From contig NZAS01000047.1 in the NCBI GenBank assembly GCA_002686195.1, positions 1 through 20,233 on the forward strand: a stretch of DNA of 20,233 nt, read 5' to 3'. Position 1 is the first letter of the stretch. Every line of letters starts with the position of its first letter. This document shows positions 1-7,754 of this stretch, piece after piece. The notes below the pieces were generated by a model that saw only the letters and a program-made list of their open reading frames with translations, searched no databases and had not been told where the DNA came from. Origin of the DNA: Candidatus Pacearchaeota archaeon (GTDB lineage Archaea > Nanoarchaeota > Nanoarchaeia > Pacearchaeales > GW2011-AR1). A program made the translations under genes and the position numbers.

Positions 1-399
1 CTACGAGGTGGAGCTAACTTCGTCGTCTGCGGACCTGAAGTTGCTAACGTCCTTGAATTCACGGCTGGTTTCCGCGCAAGCGTTACCGCTGATGATGAGA
101 AGGGTTCCATTGGCTCTGTTAAGGTCGGTAGTCTTTCCAAGAAATTCGACGTGATTGTAGACCCCTACTTCCCACGTACGGTTATCTTGGTTGGTCGCCG
201 CGGAGGTAGTTTCCTAGAGAGTGGATATGTATACGCACCTTATGTGCCACTACAAACCACACCGACGATCTTCGGCCCCGATGACTTCGTACCCAGAAAG
301 GGTGTGATGACTCGGTACGCCAAGAAGATGGTTCGTCCTGATATGTACGGTCTAGTTATCGTCCAAGGTCTCTTAGGTCAGGCTGGCGCTACGAGTTAA
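1..399 (+). CDS. 23: Major capsid protein, T4 gp23 type (C-terminal 132 residues, 5' end outside window)
   Basis: The reading frame is open from the first base and ends in TAA, so only the C-terminal end of the gene is present. The segment GYVYAPYVPL, then a Phe-x-Pro-x-x-Gly-x-x-Thr-Arg-Tyr pattern and a final VIVQG, closely follows the end of T4 gp23 (YYAPYVALTPL, FQPVMGFKTRYG, VYVKGI). The preceding IGSVKVGSLSKKFDVIVDPYFP stretch corresponds to the gp23 region GGKYRVYIDQYA. In T4-like phages this protein builds the hexamers of the head. A perfect 12-bp hairpin terminator follows 23 bases after the stop, so the gene probably ends its own high-level transcript. The first in-frame ATG in the window, at 184 bases before the end region (about 151 as an alternative initiator), is internal and not a real start. 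Identification is by eye but the pattern is distinctive. Confidence 0.88.
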   Translation, partial: LRGGANFVVCGPEVANVLEFTAGFRASVTADDEKGSIGSVKVGSLSKKFDVIVDPYFPRTVILVGRRGGSFLESGYVYAPYVPLQTTPTIFGPDDFVPRKGVMTRYAKKMVRPDMYGLVIVQGLLGQAGATS

Positions 400-422
400 A
401 AATAACCTAGTAAAATAAATGC

Positions 423-458
423 AAAGCCTCCGTCTTTTGACGGAGGCTTTCGTTTGTT
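423..458 (+). terminator. Strong intrinsic terminator after the capsid gene
   Basis: A perfect 12-bp stem (AAAGCCTCCGTC / GACGGAGGCTTT) at 423-434 and 439-450 closes a TTTT loop and is followed by the T-rich CGTTTGTT. It lies directly after the capsid gene stop. Confidence 0.9.
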
Positions 459-474
459 AAAACTACTTATAGGT

Positions 475-492
475 ACGAGTCGAAAGGCTCGT
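475..492 (+). other. Short stem-loop with GAAA tetraloop in the leader of the next gene
   Basis: Bases 475-481 (ACGAGTC) can pair with 486-492 (GGCTCGT), with one G-U pair, around a GAAA loop. That is a GNRA tetraloop closed by C-G. It sits between the capsid terminator and the next gene and has no T-run, so it reads as a 5' leader structure (RNA stability or translation) and not as a terminator. The role is inferred. Confidence 0.4.
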
Positions 493-517
493 CCCATGTT
501 TTTTAAAAAGAGTAGGC

Positions 518-1018
518 TTGGCGAGAACCCAAGCATTAATTCAGAATTTAAAGAGAGACCTATCAATGGGAGGCACACGCTTTACCAATGCAAAAGGGGT
601 CGAATCAGTGGTTGTTTCGAATGGAATTTCCGCAACTTCTGGAACCACGTGGGATTCCGGCGCCATGGCGGTTCCTGCTAATAGTATCATAACTGATCTA
701 GGGGTAGTGGTTACTAGCGCGCTCGGCTTGGCCAGTGGAGTTTTGGGCACGATGTTTGGCAGTTCTGCCGGCGGCGAACAATATGCTGCGGAAGATGATA
801 ATTCGTTATCTACTGCTGTAACAAGTTTGGCTGTTGGAAAAGGCGTCAACACCGTGGCCACCGAGACCACATCTATGGGTGGTGCTACGGCAATCGTAGT
901 GGTTGCTGATTCGGCATTTTCGGCATCCGCCCGGGACGTTCATGGAAGGTTAACAGCCGGCGGAACCATTACTGGTGGCACTGTTAGATTTTGGGTTAAA
1001 TATAGAGTAATTGCCTAA
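518..1018 (+). CDS. Probable capsid accessory (decoration or head-fibre-like) protein, 166 aa
   Basis: The product is rich in Gly, Ala, Ser, Thr and Val, has almost no long hydrophilic helices, and looks all-beta. It ends in VRFWVKYRVI, a hydrophobic/basic strand often seen at the end of small phage head-surface proteins. It lies directly after the major capsid gene as a separate unit between two terminators, which suits a capsid decoration or stabilising protein made in high amounts. The start is uncertain: TTG at 518 has AAAGAG five bases upstream and gives the N-terminus MARTQALIQNLKRDLS, while ATG at 566 has AAAGAGAG eight bases upstream and gives a 150-residue product starting MGGTRF. 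The longer form is kept because the extra residues look like real protein. I do not recognise a specific family; function is inferred from position and composition. Confidence 0.6.
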   Translation: MARTQALIQNLKRDLSMGGTRFTNAKGVESVVVSNGISATSGTTWDSGAMAVPANSIITDLGVVVTSALGLASGVLGTMFGSSAGGEQYAAEDDNSLSTAVTSLAVGKGVNTVATETTSMGGATAIVVVADSAFSASARDVHGRLTAGGTITGGTVRFWVKYRVIA

Positions 1019-1047
1019 TTCTTATTGAAGATTTTATCTTCATTTTT

Positions 1048-1078
1048 AAACCTCACCCTTTGCGGGGTGGGGTTTTCA
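1048..1078 (+). terminator. Intrinsic terminator after the accessory capsid gene
   Basis: AAACCTCACCC at 1048-1058 pairs with GGGTGGGGTTT at 1065-1075 (11 bp with one G-U pair), followed by T residues. A smaller GAAGAT/ATCTTC hairpin lies just upstream, around 1027-1041. Confidence 0.82.
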
Positions 1079-1086
1079 TTTAAATG

Positions 1087-1099
1087 TACTATATAATAT
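1087..1099 (+). promoter_or_regulatory. AT-rich promoter-like element, possible phage late promoter
   Basis: TACTATATAATAT matches the TACTATWTAAWT pattern also found before the sheath and tube genes. It lies between a terminator and a well-formed ribosome site (GAGGAG at 1101-1106), so a promoter is needed about here. The assignment to a late class is inferred from recurrence. Confidence 0.4.
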
Positions 1100-1114
1100 A
1101 GAGGAGAAAATGTG

Positions 1115-1345
1115 ATGAACCCACGTAAACGATTATGGATGAAGAAGAAGGCACGTGCCCAAAACGCAGCAGCAGCGGTGGATACCACTGTGACACCAGC
1201 GATTACTGAAACGCCGGTGACGGTAGCCTCAACGGTCACTCCTACTAAAGAAGTAAAGGCCGCACCCGTTAAGAAAGCACGGAGACCCAGAAAGACGAGG
1301 AAGACGACCAAGACCACCACCAAGACGGTGGCCACTACTACTTGA
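1115..1345 (+). CDS. Small basic Lys/Arg/Ala/Thr/Pro-rich protein, 76 aa
   Basis: The N-terminus MNPRKRLWMKKK is strongly basic. The middle is Ala/Thr/Val/Pro-rich and the tail alternates Lys, Arg and Thr (KTRKTTKTTTKT), giving a histone-H1-like, probably disordered polypeptide. ATG at 1115 lies eight bases after GAGGAG; GTG at 1112 would add one Met but is closer to the ribosome site. The gene is a monocistronic unit between two terminators, inside the capsid/neck cluster. A nucleic-acid-binding or scaffold-like role is plausible from charge alone, but no family is recognised. The composition gives long shadow frames on the other strand. Confidence 0.65.
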   Translation: MNPRKRLWMKKKARAQNAAAAVDTTVTPAITETPVTVASTVTPTKEVKAAPVKKARRPRKTRKTTKTTTKTVATTT

Positions 1346-1368
1346 GCGACCTCCTAAGATCCTAAAAG

Positions 1369-1399
1369 AACCCCCAGACGTACTGGGGGTTTTGTTTTA
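1369..1399 (+). terminator. Intrinsic terminator after the small basic gene
   Basis: AACCCCCAG (1369-1377) pairs perfectly with CTGGGGGTT (1383-1391) around ACGTA, followed by TTTGTTTT. Confidence 0.9.
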
Positions 1400-1404
1400 T
1401 ACAA

Positions 1405-1413
1405 CACTATTTA
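1405..1413 (+). promoter_or_regulatory. Possible late promoter element before the neck gene
   Basis: CACTATTTA resembles the TACTATTTAAAT element before the sheath and tube genes. It lies between the terminator at 1369-1399 and the ribosome site AAGGAGG near 1417-1423. The match is partial. Confidence 0.35.
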
Positions 1414-1432
1414 CACAAGGAGGCCTTCCTAT

Positions 1433-2704
1433 ATGCCAACAAATTTAAACCCCAGATCGCAAACAAGTGCTGTGGTGTTGCCATCTACCGGTTCGGTTAC
1501 AGAGGTTGCCGCGGCAGTTCCCTTTGGAGTTTACACTGGATCCCTAGGGTTTATTACCGGTGCATCTCTACAAGTAAATTATACCTATAAGAAATTAGGG
1601 GGTGATGTTGTAGATATTGAGTTAACTACTGCTAATGTATACGCGGCTTATGAAGAGGCTGTGTTGGAGTATTCTTATATCATTAATCTTCATCAATCAA
1701 AAAATGCTCTCTCCAGTATGCTCGGAGAACAAACAGGTACCTTTAATTATAATGGAGAAATTACATCAGGGCCCACCAATGTTAATTTAAAATTTCCCCG
1801 CTTTCAGATTGGATATACGAAGCGCGTAGGGGATAGTATGGCGGCCATCGGTGGCTTCGGAGGAACTGTACAAGAATATTCTGCATCGTTCCGCCCATCC
1901 GAAAATAAACAAGATTATAACTTACAAAGTATTATTTCTTCGTCTTCCGTCACCGGAGAAGATGATGGAGGAAATGCGGTTTCTTTTACGGGCAAAGTAG
2001 AAGATAAAAGGGTGATCATCACCAAGGTGTTTTATCAATCACCGCGCGCCATGTGGCGTTTCTATGGTTATTATGGGGGTGTTGGAGTTGTAGGAAATTA
2101 TTCTACTTACGGCCAATTTGCCGATGACTCTACCTTTGAGATTATCCCTACGTGGCAGAACAAGCTGCAGGCTATTATGTATGAAGACTCGATTTATACA
2201 CGTACTTCGCATTATTCTTATGAGATTATCAATAATAATCTACGGCTCTACCCTAACCCCAGTTATTGGGATTTTGGTGAATTAGATAGGATTTGGGTTC
2301 GCTTCTATGTAGAAAACAATTCATGGGATGAAGATCCAAATTACCGCAGCGGAGTTAATGGAATCAACAATGCCAATACATTGCCTTTTGATAATCTTCC
2401 GTTTGCAAACATTAATGCTATCGGAAAACAATGGATTCGAAAATATGCATTAGCACTCTCTAAAGAGATGTTGGGACAAATTAGAGGCAAGTTTACAACA
2501 TTGCCGATCCCGGGCGAGAGTGTGACATTAAATCATAGTGAATTGTTGGCTCAAGCAAAAGAAGAACAAACTTCATTGCGCGATAAATTAACAGAGATAC
2601 TTAAAGAAATGGAATACTCTGTTTTGGCCAAAACCGATCAAGAGATCACCGACGCTTCGGCCAACACATTTAAGGGGTCACCGTTACCCATTTTTGTAGG
2701 ATAA
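1433..2704 (+). CDS. 13: Neck protein, T4 gp13-like, 423 aa
   Basis: The start is ATG after a full AAGGAGG ribosome site. The N-terminal half is beta-rich with many Tyr and Gly. The C-terminal part, residues about 333-398, reads WIRKYALALSKEMLGQIRGKF, then LPIPGESVTL, then a helix with acidic and basic residues. That arrangement (Trp-x-Lys/Arg-x-Tyr helix, Gly-x-x-x-x-Lys-Phe, Leu-Pro-Gly, long helix) is the one seen at the end of T4-type gp13 neck proteins. T4 gp13 has 309 residues, so this version is longer, with extra sequence in its N-terminal half. In T4 it joins gp14 to cap the DNA-filled head and provide the tail-docking site. The two next genes fit gp14 and gp15, which supports the call. 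Confidence is moderate because the family diverges quickly. Confidence 0.65.
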   Translation: MPTNLNPRSQTSAVVLPSTGSVTEVAAAVPFGVYTGSLGFITGASLQVNYTYKKLGGDVVDIELTTANVYAAYEEAVLEYSYIINLHQSKNALSSMLGEQTGTFNYNGEITSGPTNVNLKFPRFQIGYTKRVGDSMAAIGGFGGTVQEYSASFRPSENKQDYNLQSIISSSSVTGEDDGGNAVSFTGKVEDKRVIITKVFYQSPRAMWRFYGYYGGVGVVGNYSTYGQFADDSTFEIIPTWQNKLQAIMYEDSIYTRTSHYSYEIINNNLRLYPNPSYWDFGELDRIWVRFYVENNSWDEDPNYRSGVNGINNANTLPFDNLPFANINAIGKQWIRKYALALSKEMLGQIRGKFTTLPIPGESVTLNHSELLAQAKEEQTSLRDKLTEILKEMEYSVLAKTDQEITDASANTFKGSPLPIFVG

Positions 2705-2711
2705 CAAATGA

Positions 2712-3200
2712 ATGTCTAATGAATGGAAACGCAACAAATCGCCACCCCCTCCCCTCTTTCTTGGCAAAAAAGAAAGAGATTTAGTCAAACAGGTTAATGA
2801 TGAATTAATAGAAAAAGTTATTGGGCAACAGATTCTTTATTATCCCATTGATTTAGAGGCTACCAATTTTCATCCATTATATGGAGAGGCCATTAAAAAA
2901 ACTTATCTTCCACCTATTCGTGTGTACGCTTTAGTGGAGTTTACAGATTATTCTACGCAATATATGGAAGGCGCCGGAGTCGATAAGTCGTGGGAAATTA
3001 ATATACATTTCCATAAACGACGATTAGAAGAAGATCAAGATTTATATGTCCGTGAAGGTGATTTTGTTTTATACGGCGATTATTATTATGAGATTGTAAA
3101 ATTGACCGAACCAAAACTGTTGTTTGGTCAAGCCACCAGAGAATTTGAAATCGCCGCCAGATGCGTTAGAGCAAGGAAGGGACTATTTGATGCTACCTGA
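2712..3200 (+). CDS. 14: Neck/head-closure protein, T4 gp14-like, 162 aa
   Basis: Features in order: a polar, Pro-rich N-terminus; KERDLVKQVNDELIEK helix; VIGQQILYYPIDLE; HPLYGEAIKK; and, near residues 110-150, VREGDFVLYGDYYYEIVKLTEP followed by a FEIAARCVRA strand. T4-type gp14 shows the same order (VxYYPR, DxxFxED, a basic R/K-R-R segment, REGDLIY, FEI, then a final strand), although T4 gp14 is longer at 256 residues. ATG at 2712 is chosen; ATG at 2708 meets a stop after three codons. The ribosome site is weak (AGGA near 2698). The gene follows gp13 by seven bases and overlaps the next start by 11 bases, so the three neck genes are probably translated from one message. Confidence 0.6.
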   Translation: MSNEWKRNKSPPPPLFLGKKERDLVKQVNDELIEKVIGQQILYYPIDLEATNFHPLYGEAIKKTYLPPIRVYALVEFTDYSTQYMEGAGVDKSWEINIHFHKRRLEEDQDLYVREGDFVLYGDYYYEIVKLTEPKLLFGQATREFEIAARCVRARKGLFDAT

Positions 3201-4065
3201 TAATTTTGATTTTGCGATGTTGCCTCCGGGCGAGTATAATTTAGAAGAAATAGGAATGCTCGCATCGAGTATTGAAACTATGGACTATGCCATGAATTCC
3301 TGGCTTCAAAATGACTTAAATTTAAGTGCGCGCACTAATGAAGGATTTACCAAGGTCCCGGTTCTGTGGCAGACACCCGAAAGAGCATACCAGGTAAAAC
3401 ATGATAAGAACTTAAGAGATGATGCCGGCGCCCTCAAGCTTCCTCTCATATCCATTGAACGTACGGGCGTAATAAAAGATCCAGCCCGCAAGGGTAGCTT
3501 TCAAGCACAGATTTATTCTAATAATAAAAACGGCCGCACGGGGCGATGGGTAATCGCCCGAAGAATTGTCGAAGACAAAACACGCAACTTTGCTGTGGCC
3601 GGCAATACTCGACAGGCTGCTTACACTTCAGGAAGTTTCCAACAATATTCTCCGAGAGTAAATAAAAAGATTGTTATTCAAAGTTTATCCATCCCTATTC
3701 CCGTTTATGTTAATGTAGAATATAAAATATTAATCAAAACAGAATATCAAGAACAAATGAATTCTTTAATCCAGCCGTTCATGGCCCGCACTGGTCAGGT
3801 AAATGCTTTTGTACTGCGCCGAAGCGGCCATTTATATGAAGGATTCATTGATCAAGGCTTCACCCACACGAACAACATTGCCAATCTCGGTGAAGATTTA
3901 AGAATGTTTTCTTCGGAAATCAAGGTGCGCCTCTTAGGATATTTAATAGGAGAGGGAGAAAATGATGATCGTCCTCTCGTACGAATCGATGAAAATGTAG
4001 TAGAATATGTGTTTCCCAGCGAAAGTGTAGTTCCTGAAGACAACGACGACTTTTTTCTTCCCTAA
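3190..4065 (+). CDS. 15: Tail completion / sheath stabiliser, T4 gp15-like, 291 aa
   Basis: ATG at 3190 is chosen because AAGGAAGG lies nine bases upstream; a longer frame from TTG at 3124 would run deep into the preceding gene. The pattern GFTKVPVLWQTPERAYQVKHD, LKLPLISIERTG, QYSPRVNKKIVIQSLSIPIPVYVNVEYKIL (split by short variable parts) and QEQMNSLIQPFM follows T4 gp15: a conserved Pro and an aromatic segment, then a NP-x-PI strand, then YE-x-x-M-x-Q-I-x-x-x-x-x-P-F. Length is close to T4 gp15 (272 residues). In T4 gp15 forms the hexameric ring at the top of the tail that connects to the neck. The 11-base overlap with the gp14-like gene fits co-expression. The acidic C-terminal tail (PEDNDD) is probably flexible. 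Confidence 0.68.
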   Translation: MLPDNFDFAMLPPGEYNLEEIGMLASSIETMDYAMNSWLQNDLNLSARTNEGFTKVPVLWQTPERAYQVKHDKNLRDDAGALKLPLISIERTGVIKDPARKGSFQAQIYSNNKNGRTGRWVIARRIVEDKTRNFAVAGNTRQAAYTSGSFQQYSPRVNKKIVIQSLSIPIPVYVNVEYKILIKTEYQEQMNSLIQPFMARTGQVNAFVLRRSGHLYEGFIDQGFTHTNNIANLGEDLRMFSSEIKVRLLGYLIGEGENDDRPLVRIDENVVEYVFPSESVVPEDNDDFFLP

Positions 4066-4088
4066 AGAAAGCGTTTGGAGAATAAAAT

Positions 4089-4100
4089 TACTATTTAAAT
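4089..4100 (+). promoter_or_regulatory. Promoter-like element before the sheath gene
   Basis: TACTATTTAAAT lies in the 85-base gap before the sheath gene. The same 12-mer occurs before the tail tube gene at 7091-7102. A late phage promoter is the simplest reading; no sigma70 -35 element is seen. Confidence 0.45.
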
Positions 4101-4150
4101 AATGATTGTACTAACAATTAGATGACTTTTTTAAAATAAGGAAACACGCA

Positions 4151-7066
4151 ATGTCAGTCAAAAATTTCAAGTTTGTATCTCCTGGGGTGTTTATTAATGA
4201 AATTGATAACTCTTTTATTCCCAAGCAGCCTGATGCAATAGGGCCCGTAGTTATCGGTCGTTCGGAACGTGGCCCCGCCATGACACCGGTAAAAGTTGAT
4301 TCATATTCGGATTTCGTCACGATCTTCGGCGACACAGTTCCTGGCAATGGCGGAGGGGATGTTTACCGTGATGGTAACCGCCAGTCTCCCATGTATGGAA
4401 CCTACGCCGCAAAAGCATTTTTAAACTCTAATGTTGCGCCTTTAACTTATATCCGACTTCTCGGAGCCCAGCACACCGACTATACTGCCGCCGGCCGTGC
4501 TGGTTGGCAAACAGTAAACACTCCCGCTAGCTCCCCTGTAGATAATGGTGGAGCATACGGACTATGGCTGTTCCATAGTGGAACTAACGCACAATGCGGT
4601 ACCGGTAGTCTGGGTGCTGTTTGGTATTTAAATAGCGGAAGCGTAATTTTCTTAAGTGGTAATATGCGTGGCGGCGCGTGGACGACAGCGGCCAATGCAG
4701 ACAATACTACGGCAAGCGCCGGATGTGTGATTGGCTCTGATAGTCAAAATCTCTTAACTGCCTATGTTAGTGGGGCGAACGGAATAGACACTATTCAGTT
4801 TAACTTCGATGATACGACTGAAAACTTTATTCGTAAAAAGTTTAATACCAACCCGCAGCTTACTTCTACGCCGGGCACTTTTTATCCTGCAGCATCTGTA
4901 AAAGATTATTGGTTGGGTGAAACCTACGAACAAGATATTCGCGATGCCGGCGTCTTCAGTGGTTCAACGCAAGGAATCATTCTATGTATTGAAAGTGGAT
5001 CTAGTAGCGATTATAACCCCTCCCAGATGATTGGCCAAGGATTTACGAATTCTCGGACTAGCTGGTTTATTGGTCAGGACTTGGGGCTCCCAGCCGCATA
5101 TGTTCCTTTTAATCAACAAAAGCTTTTCCGCCTACTTGGTCGAAACCATGGCGAGTGGTTACAAAAAAATGTAAAAGTATCCATTCAAAAAATTAGACAG
5201 GCTACCAATAATTCAACAGACTATGGAACATTTTCGCTTGTATTGCGGATGCTAAGGGACACAGACAGTAAAGTGCAAGTCATGGAAAGATTTGATAATC
5301 TCACCTTAGATCCTGGTTCGCCTAATTTTATTGCGCGGATAATTGGTGATCAATATGTGAGTTGGGACGAGACAGAACGCAGACTTAAAACGTATGGGGA
5401 TTATCCTAATATGTCAAAGTTTATTCGCGTCGAAATGAATGCGGACGCCGATGCCGGCGCAACTGATGCCACCCTTCTACCCTTTGGGTATTTTGGACCT
5501 CCTATGTATAGTCCGATAATAGACGTTTCTGGCCGCGGCAACCAGGCTGCCGTAGCGGCAGGCAATGCAACGCTGGCCTTATCTCATAGTTTTGTGACAG
5601 GGGGTGCTAACATTCCCACTGGAAATCCATATAATATCATCTCGGGCGCCCTTAACCTCGGAGGTAGTACCGCCCTAGTGGACGCTTATTTAACGGCTTC
5701 GTTTGTATGGCCATCAGTTAGGTTGCGTCTTTCGGCCTCTGACGGAGGATTGAGCGATGTACGGAATGCATATTTCGGTTTTGAAGTAACGCGGACAGCG
5801 AACAGTACTGTCGCAGATGCCAGCGTGGCAGATTCACTGCGAGAGCTTTACGTGAATTTCCCCGACGATCCCACGAGCACAACCATTCAAGGTGTTGACA
5901 GCTATGGTTATGTATTCTCTATGGACAATATTGTATTGAGTGGTTCTTCCACGGATGGTTGGTATTATCAATCAGGCTCACGTGTGTTGGGTACTTCCTA
6001 CACATCAGGAAGTTATACTAACTTGCTCAATGCTGAAATTGATAGATTTACCGCACCCTTCTGGGGCGGATTTGATGGTCTAAATATTAGAGTACCAGAT
6101 CCCATGTATAATAAGGGGATGTCTTCTACTTCTAATTCGGAAAATAGCTACATCTATAATAGCATCAAGAGAGCTATCGATACTGTAGCCGACCCCGAAT
6201 CGCTGGATATGAACCTCTTGTGTATGCCAGGGCTTACCCTCGATTCTCTTACGAATCATGTGGTAAACGTGTGCGAGGAAAGAGCAGACACCATGGGAGT
6301 GATAGATTTGGCTGACGTTTATATTCCGCCACATGAGCAGTATTATTCCAATAAAGCGAATCGCGTTGGCACAACGCCGACTAACGCCGCTACCGCCCTC
6401 AAGAATAGGCAAATTGACTCCAGTTACGGAGCGACTTACTATCCATGGCTGATGGCGCGCGATGAGCCTACGGGCAAGCCTGTATGGATTCCGCCTAGTG
6501 TGGCCATGCTCGGTGTGTTTGCTAGCTCCGAGAGAGCATCACAGCTTTGGTTTGCGCCAGCAGGCTTTAACCGCGGTGGCCTTTCCGAAGGAGCAGGTGG
6601 ACTACCGATTTTGAGTGTATCCGAGAGGCTTACTTCTAAGCAACGAGACTTGCTTTATGAGTCTAATATTAATCCGCTTGCTTCCTTCCCCTCTAGTGGG
6701 ATTGTAGTGTTCGGACAGAAGACACTCCAGGTGCAGGCGTCTGCGTTGGATAGAATTAATGTGAGACGACTCGTCATCTTTATGAAGAAGAGAATTTCTA
6801 TTCTGGCCACCAGGGTATTGTTTCAGCAAAATGTTCAGGCTACGTGGACAGTCTTTAAGGGACTTGTTGAGCCTTTCTTGGCCAACATGGTTACTACATA
6901 TGGTATCACAGACTATCGTTTGGTTCTTGATGAGTCTACAACCACCCCCGATCTGGTTGATCAGAACATTTTGTATGCTAAGATTATGATTAAACCCGCA
7001 AGAGCAATCGAATTTATTGCAATTGACTTTGTCATCATGAGTACGGGTGCCTCATTTGATGATTAA
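4151..7066 (+). CDS. 18: Contractile tail sheath protein, T4 gp18 type, 971 aa
   Basis: The N-terminus SPGVFINEIDNS, IGPVVIGRSERGPAMTPVKVDSYSDFVTIFG is the standard sheath opening (protein beginning with a PGVY/F-x-x-E motif, then a Gly-x-x-x-x-Gly-Pro and a 'xxFxxxFG' motif). Residues about 880-971 (QATWTVFKGLVEPFLANM, YRLVLDEST, then a final beta hairpin) are the conserved C-terminal domain that links sheath subunits into a mesh. Both terminal regions are well conserved; the middle is Gly/Ser/Thr-rich and gives a length well above T4 gp18 (659 residues), which suggests extra surface domains on the outside of the tail. ATG at 4151 follows AAGGA by nine bases. The gene has its own promoter-like element and a weak hairpin after it. 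Confidence 0.93.
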   Translation: MSVKNFKFVSPGVFINEIDNSFIPKQPDAIGPVVIGRSERGPAMTPVKVDSYSDFVTIFGDTVPGNGGGDVYRDGNRQSPMYGTYAAKAFLNSNVAPLTYIRLLGAQHTDYTAAGRAGWQTVNTPASSPVDNGGAYGLWLFHSGTNAQCGTGSLGAVWYLNSGSVIFLSGNMRGGAWTTAANADNTTASAGCVIGSDSQNLLTAYVSGANGIDTIQFNFDDTTENFIRKKFNTNPQLTSTPGTFYPAASVKDYWLGETYEQDIRDAGVFSGSTQGIILCIESGSSSDYNPSQMIGQGFTNSRTSWFIGQDLGLPAAYVPFNQQKLFRLLGRNHGEWLQKNVKVSIQKIRQATNNSTDYGTFSLVLRMLRDTDSKVQVMERFDNLTLDPGSPNFIARIIGDQYVSWDETERRLKTYGDYPNMSKFIRVEMNADADAGATDATLLPFGYFGPPMYSPIIDVSGRGNQAAVAAGNATLALSHSFVTGGANIPTGNPYNIISGALNLGGSTALVDAYLTASFVWPSVRLRLSASDGGLSDVRNAYFGFEVTRTANSTVADASVADSLRELYVNFPDDPTSTTIQGVDSYGYVFSMDNIVLSGSSTDGWYYQSGSRVLGTSYTSGSYTNLLNAEIDRFTAPFWGGFDGLNIRVPDPMYNKGMSSTSNSENSYIYNSIKRAIDTVADPESLDMNLLCMPGLTLDSLTNHVVNVCEERADTMGVIDLADVYIPPHEQYYSNKANRVGTTPTNAATALKNRQIDSSYGATYYPWLMARDEPTGKPVWIPPSVAMLGVFASSERASQLWFAPAGFNRGGLSEGAGGLPILSVSERLTSKQRDLLYESNINPLASFPSSGIVVFGQKTLQVQASALDRINVRRLVIFMKKRISILATRVLFQQNVQATWTVFKGLVEPFLANMVTTYGITDYRLVLDESTTTPDLVDQNILYAKIMIKPARAIEFIAIDFVIMSTGASFDD

Positions 7067-7067
7067 A

Positions 7068-7089
7068 AAGAGAGGAGTTTTCCTTTCTT
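7068..7089 (+). other. Hairpin between sheath and tube genes
   Basis: AAGAGAGGA (7068-7076) can pair with TCCTTTCTT (7081-7089), with one G-U pair, around GTTT. There is no long T-run, so termination would be weak at best; an RNA-end or partial read-through role is possible. Confidence 0.4.
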
Positions 7090-7090
7090 A

Positions 7091-7102
7091 TACTATTTAA
7101 AT
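7091..7102 (+). promoter_or_regulatory. Promoter-like element before the tail tube gene
   Basis: An exact repeat of the 12-mer TACTATTTAAAT found at 4089-4100, 25 bases before the tube start and just ahead of AAAGGAG. A phage late promoter is inferred. Confidence 0.45.
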
Positions 7103-7126
7103 TAGAATAAAGGAGAAATTTAAATT

Positions 7127-7726
7127 ATGGCATTTTGGTCCACCATTCACGACGATTCGAGGATCCACAAGGATCCCAAAAGAAAGTTTCGATTTGTAGT
7201 ATCATTTAATAATATGGATACCGCTGCAAAGGATGCAGGCAGTGAAGGCACCGTGAGCAATGAACTGTGGTATGCCAAAACAGTTAACAAGCCATCGTTT
7301 ACGATTAATGCAGCCGAACATAAATATCTAAATCATACGTATTACTACCCTGGCAATGTTACATGGAATGAAGTAACACTAGCTCTGGTGGATCCTACTG
7401 ACCCCGACGTTGGGGGCTCTTTCGCAGCTTTTATACAAAACTCAGGTTATCTCATTCCCGGTGCCACAGTCGAAGGCACCTCTACCATTTCAAAGTCCAA
7501 AGCAGTTGAGGCTTTGGGGACAGTTAAGGTCATACAATTGGATGCCGACGGCGCCCCTATTGAAACGTGGACAATGTGGAATTGTTGGATTTCGGATGTA
7601 AAATTCGGAGATTTGGAGTACGGCGCCGATGATTTAACTCAAATAGATGTAACACTCAAATATGATTGGGCCCAAATTACTGCGGCAGATGGTGCCAGCA
7701 ATTTCTTTGAGGTATCAGGCGCATAG
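7127..7726 (+). CDS. 19: Tail tube protein, T4 gp19 type, 199 aa
   Basis: A small protein that follows the sheath gene, as gp19 does in T4 relatives. It starts MAFW, then RKFRFVVSF near residue 20, a WYAKTVNKPSF segment, a TYYYPGNVTWNEVTLALVDP strand-turn region (residues about 65-88) and a closing beta region (NCWISDVKFGDLEYGADDLTQIDVTLKYDWA, given here only as the run of strands near 150-185). This is the pattern of gp19-type tube subunits, which stack as hexameric rings inside the sheath. T4 gp19 has 163 residues; the extra length is mostly a loop near residues 30-45 and the region around residues 100-125. ATG at 7127 is preceded by AAAGGAG. Function follows from family and position. Confidence 0.9.
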   Translation: MAFWSTIHDDSRIHKDPKRKFRFVVSFNNMDTAAKDAGSEGTVSNELWYAKTVNKPSFTINAAEHKYLNHTYYYPGNVTWNEVTLALVDPTDPDVGGSFAAFIQNSGYLIPGATVEGTSTISKSKAVEALGTVKVIQLDADGAPIETWTMWNCWISDVKFGDLEYGADDLTQIDVTLKYDWAQITAADGASNFFEVSGA

Positions 7727-7754
7727 TTAACAATTTTAAAACAAGAGGTGTAAA

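Noticed and set aside
454..681. Plus-strand frame of 75 codons before and across the accessory capsid gene
   Set aside because: It overlaps a better gene in another frame, is Arg/Cys/Trp-rich without family resemblance, and has a poor start.
1027..1041. GAAGAT/ATCTTC mini-hairpin followed by ATTTTT as a second terminator
   Set aside because: The stem is only six A/T-rich pairs; the adjacent 1048-1075 hairpin explains termination.
3124..3189. Longer version of the gp15-like gene from TTG at 3124
   Set aside because: It would overlap the gp14-like gene by 77 bases in another frame; ATG at 3190 has a good AAGGAAGG site and gives a gp15-like length.
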